In this document: positions 1 to 6,068 of the stretch, one piece after another
Position numbering within the stretch: position 1 is the stretch's first letter
Layout of the letters: every line of letters starts with the position of its first letter
Origin: Desulfobacterales bacterium
GTDB taxonomy: Bacteria; Desulfobacterota; Desulfobacteria; Desulfobacterales; Desulfosalsimonadaceae
Reading direction: 5' to 3'
NCBI GenBank assembly: GCA_018399455.1
Contig: JAGYOT010000078.1
Location: 1 to 7,532 of the forward strand
DNA length: 7,532 nt
Position numbers and translations under genes: made by a program
The notes under the pieces: generated by a model
The model's input: the letters and a program-made list of their open reading frames with translations, nothing else
Database searches by the model: none
Told to the model about the DNA's origin: nothing

Positions 1-421
1 CTCGTACAATAACGCCGCCCCGGCGGGCTCTCAGGGGAAAGACATGGCCGGGACGCACAAGATCCTCGGGTTTGGCATGATCCGCAATCGCGGTCTGAAT
101 GGTGGTCGCCCGGTCAGCGGCGGAAATGCCCGTGGTCACTCCGTGTCTGGCCTCGATGGATACGGTGAAGCCGGTATGGAACCGGGAAGTGTTGTGGTTG
201 ACCATCATGGGCAGATCCAGGGTTTCCACCCGTTCCGGACTCATAGCCAGACAGATGAGGCCTCGGCCGTACTTGGCCATAAAATTGATTGCTTCCGGAG
301 TCACCGCTTCCGCGGCCATTGTGAGGTCCCCTTCATTTTCCCGGTCTTCATCGTCGACCAGGATCACCATTTTGCCATCCTTGATTTCCTTGATGGCTTC
401 TTCAGCGCTAAGATGTGCCAT
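1..421 (-). CDS. ribB: 3,4-dihydroxy-2-butanone-4-phosphate synthase (RibB, or the N-terminal domain of RibBA), partial
   Basis: The gene is cut by the left edge: 140 codons are present and the C-terminus is missing. The product converts ribulose-5-phosphate to 3,4-dihydroxy-2-butanone-4-phosphate plus formate, supplying the four-carbon unit of riboflavin in the cytoplasm. The translation begins [17 protein letters not shown] and carries the acidic, metal-binding loop [10 protein letters not shown] at residues 23-32, [13 protein letters not shown] at 92-104 and [14 protein letters not shown] at 124-137, all hallmarks of the RibB family. The start at 421 has AGAGGAG (432-438) at good spacing. 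It is the last visible gene of the rib block after ribD and ribE. In many bacteria this domain is fused to GTP cyclohydrolase II (RibA). That part would lie outside the window, so ribB versus ribBA cannot be decided; the fused form is my guess. A 108-nt leader with strong secondary structure separates it from ribE. Confidence 0.95.
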   Translation of the reverse strand, partial: MAHLSAEEAIKEIKDGKMVILVDDEDRENEGDLTMAAEAVTPEAINFMAKYGRGLICLAMSPERVETLDLPMMVNHNTSRFHTGFTVSIEARHGVTTGISAADRATTIQTAIADHAKPEDLVRPGHVFPLRARRGGVIVR

Positions 422-423
422 TT

Positions 424-515
424 GTTCAACTCTCCTCTATGGATGAACCGGTTTCTCAATCCGCCGGGCGGTCGTCAATGCTGCTGGCGACCGACCGGGA
501 TCAAGCCGGTTGAAC
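424..515 (-). promoter_or_regulatory. Long RNA hairpin in the ribE-ribB spacer, with a competing helix beside the ribB ribosome binding site
   Basis: Read on the minus strand, the arm at 488-505 pairs with 455-474 over 18 base pairs. Two of these are G-U; one mismatch and a 2-nt bulge interrupt the helix, and the loop at 475-487 is 13 nt. The helix extends through AACCGG/CCGGUU (506-511 with 446-451). Alternatively, GUUCAAC (509-515) can pair with GUUGAAC (424-430), which lies between the ribB Shine-Dalgarno AGAGGAG and the AUG. The two outer helices share bases 509-511, so they exclude one another. No U-run follows, so it is not a classic terminator. It lacks the conserved FMN riboswitch boxes. 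Regulation of ribB translation or mRNA processing is inference only. Confidence 0.5.
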
Positions 516-529
516 CTGAATTGTGTCAG

Positions 530-1192
530 CTAAATAAATCCGGTCTTATGGAGAAACGCCATGTCCACTCCGCTTGCCGGTTTATCCGCACTGGCGTTTG
601 CATTTGGCTTTGCGATAAACTTTTCAATATACTTGCCGATCATGTCGGTTTCAATGTTGACAGCCGCTCCCGGATTCTTTTCGCCGATGGTTGTGACCGC
701 TGCTGTGTGGGGAATAATCGCCACTTCAAATCCGTCCGCTGTTAGATTGTTGATGGTAAGGCTGATTCCCTCGATTGCCACTGACCCCTTGGCAATGGTG
801 TAGCGGGAGAGCTCCGGAGGAAGCGATACTCCAATCCACAGGGCATTTCCTGCGGATTTCTTGTAGGCAATCCGCCCGGTGCCGTCAATATGGCCTGAAA
901 CCAGGTGGCCGTCAAGCCGGTCGGAGAGCCGCAGCGCCCGCTCAATATTGACCCGGCTGCCCGGCGTGATGGTTTTTAATGTAGTCCGCTCAAGCGTTTC
1001 AGGCGATACATCCACGTCAAACTGTGAGCCTGAAATTGCGACTGCGGTCAAACAGGCGCCGTTGATCGCAATACTGTCGCCGATCCGGCTGCCTTCCAGT
1101 GCAAAATCGGCTTTGATCGAAAGCCTCATGCCTGCGCTCGCTGGATTAACGCCCCTTATTGTGCCAAGTCCTTCAATGATGCCGGTAAACAT
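530..1192 (-). CDS. ribE: Riboflavin synthase, alpha-type (lumazine-binding repeats)
   Basis: The enzyme dismutates two molecules of 6,7-dimethyl-8-ribityllumazine to riboflavin, the last step of the pathway. At 220 residues it has the normal length and two lumazine-binding repeats. The first covers residues 1 to about 97, with MFTGIIE at the N-terminus, GDSIAINGACLTA (38-50), ERTTL (68-72) and RLDGHLVSGHIDGTG (92-106). The second covers about 98-200, with KGSVAIEGISLTINNL (135-150), PHTAAVTT (161-168) and NIETDMIGKYIEK (179-191). The frame is open to 1216 from a TTG codon, but the nearly invariant MFTGIIE N-terminus fixes the start at the ATG at 1192. The ribosome binding site is weak: GGAAGG lies about 14 nt upstream. 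The start lies 39 nt after the ribD stop, so translation is probably coupled. The gene symbol follows the riboflavin-synthase = ribE usage; some schemes call it ribC. Confidence 0.96.
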   Translation of the reverse strand: MFTGIIEGLGTIRGVNPASAGMRLSIKADFALEGSRIGDSIAINGACLTAVAISGSQFDVDVSPETLERTTLKTITPGSRVNIERALRLSDRLDGHLVSGHIDGTGRIAYKKSAGNALWIGVSLPPELSRYTIAKGSVAIEGISLTINNLTADGFEVAIIPHTAAVTTIGEKNPGAAVNIETDMIGKYIEKFIAKPNANASADKPASGVDMAFLHKTGFI

Positions 1193-1231
1193 AAACTGCG
1201 CCCATGCCTTCCCCAATGACCCGGGATTGTT

Positions 1232-2347
1232 TTATGCCCCCGGGGCATGATGGATGTAGCCTGAAATCATGACATCTTCGTCAAATTGCCGCACACGGAT
1301 GCCGGTGATCGGCACGCTGCCAGCCATACGTTCCGGCCCGGGACCGCCGCAAACCGGGATGCCGTCGTCGCCTCCCAGGATTTTGGGGGCATAGAAAAAA
1401 CAAATTTTATCGGCGATCCCATCCCGCACCGCTGATCCCATGACCCGGGCCCCGCCTTCAATCAGCAGGCTGGTAATGGATTGGGCGGCCAGAAGCGTCA
1501 TAACAGTGTCAAGATCAAGCCATTGCCCCTTCAGGGGAGCATGAATCAGCTTCACCCCTCGGGCCGTAAGCCGTTCCGGCTTATTTGGGTCCCGTGCCTG
1601 ATTGAAAATGATAAATGTATCAGACAGAGATTCAATCTGCAACACTTTCGCATCTTCCGGAATGGAAAGCCGGGTGTCCAGAATGACCCGGTGAGGGTCC
1701 ACGCCCTGTCTGTCCTCAAGCCGGGTGGTCAGGCTCGGGTTGTCCGCAATTACCGTACCCGCGCCAACCATAATGGCATCTAAAGCATGGCGGAGTTCAT
1801 GGACAAACTGCCGGGAAGCCGGGCCGGTGACCCATTTGGAATCGCCTGTCCGGGAGGCAATCCGACCGTCCAGGGTGGCTGCTGACTTTAAAACCACAAA
1901 GGGCCGGCCGGTGCGCACAAATTTAAAAAACGCTTCGTTCTGGCACTTAGCTTCCTCCTCGCAAACCCCCATTCGTATGTCCAGGCCCCTGTCAGCCAGA
2001 TATTGAGCGCCGCCGCCGGCAACTGACGGATTGGGGTCGGCTGCGGCAATAACCACCCGTCTAATGCCCGCTGAAAGGATGCGCTCCGTACAGGGCGGGG
2101 TGCGCCCGTAATGATTGCAAGGCTCCAGTGTCACATAAATTGTGGCCCCCTTGGCCCGGCCGCCGGCGGCATCCAGTGCATTGACCTCCGCATGCGGCCC
2201 CCCCGCCCTTTGATGCCAGCCCTTACCCACGATGGTTTGGCCGTCTACGACAACAGCACCGACCATGGGATTCGGTGATGTGTAGCCGCGCCCCTTCTCA
2301 GCAAGGTCCAGGGCGATTTTCATATAGAATTGATCATCCATGGGCAT
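1232..2347 (-). CDS. ribD: Bifunctional diaminohydroxyphosphoribosylaminopyrimidine deaminase / 5-amino-6-(5-phosphoribosylamino)uracil reductase
   Basis: RibD catalyses the second and third steps of riboflavin synthesis from GTP: zinc-dependent deamination, then NADPH-dependent reduction of the ribose. The 371 residues match the family length. The N-terminal deaminase domain (1 to about 147) has PNPMVGAVVV (25-34), HAEVN with ligand His52 and proton shuttle Glu54, and PCNHYGRTPPC with ligands Cys77 and Cys86. The C-terminal reductase domain (about 148-367) has KSAATLDGRIAS (154-165), WVTG (172-175), MVGAGTVIADNPSLTTR (193-209), LLIEGGARV (294-302) and PKILGG (321-326). All expected catalytic positions are present. 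Its ATG at 2347 lies 1 nt past the nrdR stop; a second in-frame ATG at 2341 is an equally plausible start, and neither has a clear Shine-Dalgarno, so translational coupling to nrdR is likely. A palindrome overlaps its stop codon. Confidence 0.97.
   Translation of the reverse strand: MPMDDQFYMKIALDLAEKGRGYTSPNPMVGAVVVDGQTIVGKGWHQRAGGPHAEVNALDAAGGRAKGATIYVTLEPCNHYGRTPPCTERILSAGIRRVVIAAADPNPSVAGGGAQYLADRGLDIRMGVCEEEAKCQNEAFFKFVRTGRPFVVLKSAATLDGRIASRTGDSKWVTGPASRQFVHELRHALDAIMVGAGTVIADNPSLTTRLEDRQGVDPHRVILDTRLSIPEDAKVLQIESLSDTFIIFNQARDPNKPERLTARGVKLIHAPLKGQWLDLDTVMTLLAAQSITSLLIEGGARVMGSAVRDGIADKICFFYAPKILGGDDGIPVCGGPGPERMAGSVPITGIRVRQFDEDVMISGYIHHAPGA
1234..1248. repeat. Perfect 15-bp palindrome at the end of ribD
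   Basis: ATGCCCC and GGGGCAT flank a single C, overlapping the ribD stop codon and encoding its last residues (APGA). In RNA it could form a 5-6 bp GC-rich hairpin with a 3-5 nt loop. On the minus strand it is followed by AAAA, not U's, so it is not an intrinsic terminator. A role in stabilising the upstream message or in ribD-ribE coupling is possible but unproven. Confidence 0.5.
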
Positions 2348-2348
2348 G

Positions 2349-2804
2349 TTATCGCTGGGTCAGCAGGGTTTTGAGTTCCGTAACAAAGTCATTGACATCC
2401 TTGAAGTCCCGGTAGACAGAAGCAAACCGGACATAGGCGACCTTGTCCAGTTCATGGAGTTTTTTCATCACGTTTTCACCGATAACGGTCGAGGGAATCT
2501 CTTTTTCTTCCGATTCCCGCAGGTCGCGCTCCAGCTCTTCAATGAAGGATTCAATATCATTCATACTGATTTCACGTTTTTCGCAGGCCTTTTTTATTCC
2601 GGCCCGGACCTTGTCGCGACTGAAAAGCTCCCGCCGTTTATCCTTCTTGATAATCATCAGCGGGATTTCCTCAATATACTCATAAGTCGTAAATCGGCGT
2701 TTGCAGGAGATGCATTCCCGGCGCCGCCGAATCGCAGATCCGTCCCGGCTCAAACGGGAGTCGATGACTTTGTTGTTGTTTTCGCGACAAAAAGGGCACT
2801 TCAT
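2349..2804 (-). CDS. nrdR: Transcriptional repressor NrdR (ribonucleotide reductase regulator)
   Basis: NrdR is a zinc-ribbon/ATP-cone repressor that binds NrdR boxes in front of ribonucleotide reductase operons and senses ATP/dATP. The protein has 151 residues, the usual size. The zinc ribbon uses Cys3, Cys6, Cys31 and Cys34 (MKCPFC and CISC), followed by the basic RRRR run (26-29) and RRFTTYE (36-42) typical of the family. The ATP-cone spans about residues 49-139, ending near KVAYVRFASVYRDF. The reading frame extends upstream to 2849, but the start at 2804 is chosen because MKCPFC is the near-universal N-terminus and a strong Shine-Dalgarno (GGGAGGG plus AAGGA, 2807-2818) lies just before it. 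It sits 41 nt after the dCMP deaminase gene and 1 nt before ribD. No ribonucleotide reductase gene is in the window, so its target lies elsewhere. Confidence 0.97.
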   Translation of the reverse strand: MKCPFCRENNNKVIDSRLSRDGSAIRRRRECISCKRRFTTYEYIEEIPLMIIKKDKRRELFSRDKVRAGIKKACEKREISMNDIESFIEELERDLRESEEKEIPSTVIGENVMKKLHELDKVAYVRFASVYRDFKDVNDFVTELKTLLTQR

Positions 2805-2845
2805 ATTCCTTCCCTCCCTGCACCGCATCTTGATGTGCTTGGGTT

Positions 2846-3307
2846 TCACTCCTCGGCTAGTTGAATGAGCTCGATTCCTGCCTCTTCAAGCAGATCCCGT
2901 GACAATTCATCCGCATAGCCGGAGCGGTAATATATTTTTTTAATGCCGGCATTGATCAGCATCTTGGTGCATATTGAGCAGGGGAGGTTGGTGCAGTAGA
3001 GGTCTGCGCCCTGGATGGGGACACCATGATAGGCAGCCTGAATAATGGCGTTTTGTTCGGCGTGAATGCCCCGGCAAAGCTCATGCCGCTCTCCCGACGC
3101 GACCTGCAGGGTCTCACGAAGACAGCCGACTTCGGCACAGTGCCTGATTCCGGAAGGCGCCCCGTTGTATCCGGTTGCGAGAATCCGTTTGTTTTTGACA
3201 ATAACTGCGCCCACGGCCCGTCGTAAACAGGTTGAGCGTTTGGCCACCAGAGCCGCAATTTCCATGAAGTATTGGTCCCATGTGGGCCGACTGGGCTGGG
3301 GCTGCAT
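2846..3307 (-). CDS. comEB: dCMP deaminase (ComEB-type deoxycytidylate deaminase)
   Basis: The predicted reaction is zinc-dependent deamination of dCMP to dUMP, the substrate of thymidylate synthase. The 153-residue protein belongs to the cytidine/deoxycytidylate deaminase fold. The catalytic motif is HAEQNAII with ligand His82 and general acid/base Glu84, and PCSIC supplies ligands Cys110 and Cys113. GYNGAPSG (46-53) is the typical nucleotide-binding loop. Additional cysteines (27, 57, 62, 78) are in the region where related enzymes hold a second, structural zinc. The start is placed at the ATG at 3307, preceded by GAGAGAG (3314-3320). The frame also opens from a TTG five codons earlier, inside that Shine-Dalgarno, which is less likely. 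It lies 39 nt after glyA and 41 nt before nrdR. Substrate choice (dCMP rather than another base) rests on family and context. The symbol is the Bacillus name for the family and implies no role in competence. Confidence 0.92.
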   Translation of the reverse strand: MQPQPSRPTWDQYFMEIAALVAKRSTCLRRAVGAVIVKNKRILATGYNGAPSGIRHCAEVGCLRETLQVASGERHELCRGIHAEQNAIIQAAYHGVPIQGADLYCTNLPCSICTKMLINAGIKKIYYRSGYADELSRDLLEEAGIELIQLAEE

Positions 3308-3346
3308 AGATATCTCTCTCAAAATTTCCGGAATCCGGGCAAGGCC

Positions 3347-4648
3347 TTATTCGGGCTCCTGAAAAAGCGGAAACTGGGCGCAGAATTCATGAACGCGGTT
3401 TCCTGTCCGCTGGATCAGGCTTTCATCATCAGCATGTTTGAGCACATCAACGATAAAATCGCCGATAACATGCATCTCATCAGATTTCATACCTCGTGTG
3501 GTCACGGCCGGGGTTCCGATCCGGATACCGGAGGTGACAAAAGGGTTCTGGGTATCGAACGGAATATTATTTTTGTTGACCGTGATCCCGGCTTTCTCTA
3601 GCACGGTTTCGGCGGTTTTGCCGGTAATGCCCAGGCTTCTTAAGTCCACAAGCATCATATGATTATCCGTGCCGCCGGATACAAGCTGAATGTCATTTTT
3701 CATCAAATGCGCGGCAAGTGTTTTCGCATTTTCAGCGATACGGGCCTGGTAGCGTCTGAAGCTATCCCGCAACGCCAGCTTAAAGGCTACGGCCTTGGCG
3801 GCAATGACATGCATCAGGGGACCACCCTGGATGCCGGGGAAAATTTCCTTGTTCAGTTTCTGGGAAAGATCGCTTCTGCCCAGGATCAATCCGCCCCGGG
3901 GTCCCCTCAGGGTTTTGTGGGTGGTTGAAGTAACGACCTGCGCATGCGGCACCGGCGAAGGATGAATGCCGCCGGCGATCAGACCTGCAATGTGGGCCAT
4001 ATCCACCATGAAATAAGCATTAACCGTTTCCGCAATACGGCCGAAAGCCTCAAAGTCGATAATCCGCGGATAGGCACTGGCGCCTGCCACGATCATTTTC
4101 GGCCGATGCTTTTTGGCGAGTTCGGCAATTTCGTCATAGTCCAGGGTCCCGCTGTCTTTCCTGACCCCATAGTGCACAAAATTGAAGAACCGACCCGAAA
4201 AGCTGGCCGCAGCCCCGTGGGTCAGATGTCCGCCGTGGGCGAGATCCATGCCCATAATGGTATCGCCCGGTTCAAGGAGGGCAAAGTAGACGGCCATGTT
4301 GGCCTGAGATCCGGAGTGCGGCTGAACATTGGCGTATTCCGCCTCAAACAGCGACTTAGCCCTATCAATAGCCAAATTCTCCGCAATATCCACGTATTCA
4401 CAGCCGCCGTAGTAACGTTTGCCGGGGTAACCTTCGGCATACTTGTTGGTCATCACGCTGGCCTGGGCGGCCATAACCGCCGGACCCACAATATTTTCCG
4501 AGGCGATGAGTTCCAGCGTATGCAGCTGTCGGTCGTATTCCCTGGATACAGCCTCGGCGATTTCGGGGTCCATGGCATGGATGGTGTCTATATTTTGTTG
4601 GTTGTATTGCATGTCGGCCTTTCGGTTATTTGGGTTAAATGCTGTCAT
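3347..4648 (-). CDS. glyA: Serine hydroxymethyltransferase
   Basis: GlyA is a PLP enzyme that interconverts serine plus tetrahydrofolate with glycine plus 5,10-methylene-tetrahydrofolate, the main one-carbon source for thymidylate and purine synthesis. Visible motifs are ELIASEN (46-52), [20 protein letters not shown] (68-87), [11 protein letters not shown] (107-117), VDMAH with PLP-contacting Asp216, and TTHKT with the Schiff-base Lys245, then RGPRGG and GIQGGPLMH (272-280). SGIRIGTPA is present near the C-terminus. The 433 residues are slightly longer than the usual ~415-420. The ATG at 4648 overlaps the rpiB stop in an ATGA arrangement. The in-frame ATG at 4612 gives 421 residues and has a weak GAAAGG site 5 nt upstream, so it may be the true start. 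It is co-transcribed with rpiB and the dCMP deaminase gene. Confidence 0.97.
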   Translation of the reverse strand: MTAFNPNNRKADMQYNQQNIDTIHAMDPEIAEAVSREYDRQLHTLELIASENIVGPAVMAAQASVMTNKYAEGYPGKRYYGGCEYVDIAENLAIDRAKSLFEAEYANVQPHSGSQANMAVYFALLEPGDTIMGMDLAHGGHLTHGAAASFSGRFFNFVHYGVRKDSGTLDYDEIAELAKKHRPKMIVAGASAYPRIIDFEAFGRIAETVNAYFMVDMAHIAGLIAGGIHPSPVPHAQVVTSTTHKTLRGPRGGLILGRSDLSQKLNKEIFPGIQGGPLMHVIAAKAVAFKLALRDSFRRYQARIAENAKTLAAHLMKNDIQLVSGGTDNHMMLVDLRSLGITGKTAETVLEKAGITVNKNNIPFDTQNPFVTSGIRIGTPAVTTRGMKSDEMHVIGDFIVDVLKHADDESLIQRTGNRVHEFCAQFPLFQEPE

Positions 4649-5094
4649 TTTGCCCGTTCATCGATGTTGGCGATTCTTTCTTCGTGGCGGCCGCCGTCAA
4701 ACGGAGTTTCCAGCCAGGCACGAAGAATTTCCCGGGCCAGATCCTTGCCGACCACGCGTCCTCCCAAAACAAGAATGTTGGCATCATTGTGGCGCCGACA
4801 CATGATCGCGGAGAAGAGATCATTGCAGAGTGCTGCCCGCACACCGCTGAAGCGGTTGGCAATCATTGACATGCCGAGGCCGGTGCCGCATATCAGGATG
4901 CCCCGGCTGTTTTGGCCGGAAGCCACTTTACGGGCCACCCGGGCGCCGAACTCCGTATAATCCACAGAGGCCTCCCCGTTGGTCCCGCAGTCATCAGCAT
5001 CCAGCGCATACTCCTCCAGGAATGACTTCAGGACTTCCTTGAGTTCGAATCCGGCGTGATCGCAGCCAATTGCAATGGGTGTAGAGGGTTTCAT
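4645..5094 (-). CDS. rpiB: Ribose-5-phosphate isomerase B
   Basis: RpiB interconverts ribose-5-phosphate and ribulose-5-phosphate in the non-oxidative pentose phosphate pathway. The protein has 149 residues, the standard length for the RpiB/LacAB family. It shows CDHAG (11-15, Asp12 and His13), the catalytic loop [13 protein letters not shown] (65-77) with Cys69 and Thr71, and [15 protein letters not shown] (99-113) with His102, which matches the ring-opening His of E. coli RpiB. GGRHEER (134-140) supplies the phosphate-binding Arg/His pair. AGGA (5105-5108) lies 10 nt before the ATG. It begins 54 nt after acpP and overlaps glyA by 4 nt. Its product is the direct substrate of the RibB enzyme encoded further down the same unit. 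An allose-6-phosphate isomerase activity cannot be excluded from sequence alone but is unlikely in this context. Confidence 0.96.
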   Translation of the reverse strand: MKPSTPIAIGCDHAGFELKEVLKSFLEEYALDADDCGTNGEASVDYTEFGARVARKVASGQNSRGILICGTGLGMSMIANRFSGVRAALCNDLFSAIMCRRHNDANILVLGGRVVGKDLAREILRAWLETPFDGGRHEERIANIDERAK

Positions 5095-5148
5095 GTCACA
5101 AACGTCCTGCTTTCGGTTGAAGGATTAAGATTGCCGGTTCTGCGGAGA

Positions 5149-5379
5149 TCAGGTATTGTTAATAATATAGTCAATGGCATTTTTCACGGTTACCAGGTTT
5201 TCTACATCTTCGTCCGGTACTTCAATGTCAAACTCTTCTTCCATTGACATGATCAGTTCCACGATAGCCAGTGAATCCGCTCCGAGATCATCGATCAGGG
5301 ATGCTTCGGGCACCACTTCAGTCACATCGATGTCCAGTTTTTCAGCAATTACTTTTTTGACCTTTTCTTCTATTTTCAT
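5149..5379 (-). CDS. acpP: Acyl carrier protein
   Basis: AcpP is the small acidic carrier that holds growing acyl chains on a 4'-phosphopantetheine arm during type II fatty-acid synthesis. It has 76 residues, the usual size. The modification site is [11 protein letters not shown] with Ser36, followed by the acidic recognition helix and [12 protein letters not shown] (47-58). The residue after the DSL motif is Ala38, where many housekeeping ACPs, including E. coli, have Asp. The frame is open upstream to 5427, but the start at 5379 is fixed by the typical [12 protein letters not shown]-terminus and a strong AAGGAG (5386-5391) six bases upstream. Its neighbours are unusual: no fabG lies upstream and no fabF downstream, and rpiB follows directly. 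The gene may be read from rpmF or from its own promoter in the gap before it. Confidence 0.97.
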   Translation of the reverse strand: MKIEEKVKKVIAEKLDIDVTEVVPEASLIDDLGADSLAIVELIMSMEEEFDIEVPDEDVENLVTVKNAIDYIINNT

Positions 5380-5543
5380 GAAAGTCTCCTTGTTTTCGAT
5401 ACAGCGTCCGCCGTTTCCCCGAATCAACCGCCCCCGTTTTGAAATTCGGCCCTTTGACAGCGAAAAAGGCGATGAGGCCGTCAGCCGTTTCGGTGTACCT
5501 CCGTTACAGTGAAAACAAACATCGGTTTTTAGGCTCGGGCGGG

Positions 5544-5578
5544 CCGGCGGTCATATCCATGACGGACTATGACCTCGG
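5544..5578. repeat. Inverted repeat in the rpmF-acpP spacer
   Basis: GGTCATA (5549-5555) and TATGACC (5568-5574) are perfect complements around a 12-nt loop. Flanking CCG (5544-5546) and CGG (5576-5578) add three more pairs across a small internal loop. It could form a hairpin in the acpP leader RNA or be a protein-binding site; nothing decides between these, and chance is possible. Confidence 0.4.
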
Positions 5579-5595
5579 ACTGGCGGGCTCGACAA

Positions 5596-5655
5596 GACAA
5601 AAGGGAAAAGCGCCTGAGAGGTTTGCCGTGTGGATTCGGCCGTGCATCTTCAGGC
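5596..5655 (-). terminator. Possible weak terminator or structured element downstream of rpmF
   Basis: On the minus strand, GCCUGA (5650-5655) pairs with UCAGGC (5612-5617), enclosing a second hairpin GCCG/CGGC (5637-5640 with 5625-5628, 8-nt loop). The outer stem is followed by GC, then UUUU, CCC and UUUU. Stem plus U-rich tail resembles an intrinsic terminator, but the long interior and the broken U-run make it weak. It could partly separate rpmF from acpP transcription. Confidence 0.3.
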
Positions 5656-5673
5656 AATCTCGATGAAAGCTTC

Positions 5674-5853
5674 CTATTCTTTGCTTTCGGTTACGTTTTG
5701 CCCCTTATACGAGCCGCATTCCGGACATGCCCTGTGAGGGAGTTTGAATTCTCCGCATTGCGGGCATTTGGATAGATTGGGGGCTGCGGCCTTCTGGTGA
5801 GTTCGGCGTTTATCCCTCTTGGATTTGGATACCTTGTGTTTGGGTACAGCCAT
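5674..5853 (-). CDS. rpmF: 50S ribosomal protein L32 (bL32), zinc-binding form
   Basis: This short gene encodes 59 residues, the usual size for bL32, a component of the large ribosomal subunit. The N-terminus [17 protein letters not shown] is the typical basic, rRNA-binding start of the family. A four-cysteine zinc ribbon follows (CPQC at 30-33 and CPEC at 43-46), so this is the Cys-containing paralogue type. The start at 5853 is supported by TAGGAGAT (5858-5865). It is the first gene of the leftward unit, with a sigma-70-like promoter at 5919-5947. In many bacteria rpmF is followed by plsX and fab genes; here acpP comes next after a 294-nt gap. Confidence 0.96.
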   Translation of the reverse strand: MAVPKHKVSKSKRDKRRTHQKAAAPNLSKCPQCGEFKLPHRACPECGSYKGQNVTESKE

Positions 5854-5897
5854 AGTGATCTCCTAACTATTTAATATCATCCAACATTTTTTAAATT

Positions 5898-5925
5898 TTG
5901 ACAATTTTTAATTTTATCCTAGTAT
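5898..5925 (+). promoter_or_regulatory. Candidate sigma-70 promoter for gltX
   Basis: A perfect TTGACA (5898-5903) is followed after 16 bases by TAGTAT (5920-5925), 4 of 6 matches to TATAAT. Transcription would start near 5932, giving a leader of about 137 nt before gltX. A second, weaker candidate nearer the gene is TTGAGT (5978-5983) with TAAAAA (6001-6006) at 17-nt spacing. Sequence alone does not tell which is used. Confidence 0.42.
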
Positions 5926-5947
5926 GTTAAATGGATTCGATTGTCAA
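5919..5947 (-). promoter_or_regulatory. Candidate sigma-70 promoter for rpmF
   Basis: On the minus strand a perfect -35 hexamer TTGACA (5942-5947) is followed after 17 bases by TACTAG (5919-5924), a poor -10 (3 of 6 matches). Transcription would start near 5912, leaving a leader of about 59 nt before rpmF. The flanks are AT-rich. The -10 overlaps that of the opposing gltX promoter candidate. Confidence 0.5.
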
Positions 5948-6039
5948 GGGAATTCATTTTTATGCCATATATAACCCTTGAGTTCAACCAACATTTGTGT
6001 TAAAAAAAATAATTTTATTTAAATCTGTTATCTTAACGA

Positions 6040-6049
6040 AAGACGTCTT
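6040..6049. repeat. 10-bp palindrome before gltX
   Basis: AAGACGTCTT is a perfect palindrome 19 bases before the chosen gltX start. It could be a small operator half-site or chance; the symmetry does not extend further. Confidence 0.25.
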
Positions 6050-6068
6050 GAAATCAATGGAAAACTGC

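Larger units (their letters stand above)
5380..5673. other. Gene-free spacer between rpmF and acpP
   Basis: I find no supportable gene in these 294 bases. Short open frames exist on both strands, but none has a convincing ribosome binding site or a recognisable protein. In particular I see no remnant of plsX, fabH, fabD or fabG, the genes often found here in related bacteria. The stretch is GC-rich, holds two inverted repeats (5544-5578 and 5612-5655) and ends in the acpP ribosome binding site. A promoter for acpP may lie here, but I see no hexamer pair good enough to name. Confidence 0.6.

Noticed and set aside
422..529. FMN riboswitch before ribB
   Set aside because: The spacer is structured, but I cannot find the conserved RFN boxes (for example the GGGGCAGGGUGAAA-like 5' segment or the closing conserved stem), so the known class does not fit.
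44..745. 233-codon open frame on the plus strand opposite ribB and ribE
   Set aside because: It is antisense to two clear rib genes and crosses their intergenic hairpin; no family resemblance.
5439..5666. 75-codon open frame on the plus strand in the rpmF-acpP spacer
   Set aside because: It starts at a TTG without a ribosome binding site, the product resembles nothing I know, and it runs against the operon.
5380..5673. Glycine riboswitch on the minus strand
   Set aside because: Only the CUCUCAGGC-like part matches. The adjoining AAAAGGAC and the 5' partner are absent, and the element is not directly before a glycine gene.
5961..5976. NrdR box in the rpmF-gltX intergenic region (CATATATAACC)
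   Set aside because: It has a TATATA core, but the flanks do not fit the palindromic NrdR box, and there is no second box at helical spacing.
6007..6020. AAATAA/TTATTT inverted repeat as a terminator or operator
   Set aside because: It lies in low-complexity AT sequence where such symmetry is expected by chance; no GC stem.
5997..6068. N-terminal extension of GltX from a GTG codon
   Set aside because: It would add 24 atypical residues in an AT-rich leader with no Shine-Dalgarno; GltX proteins normally begin a few residues before the TRFxPSP motif.
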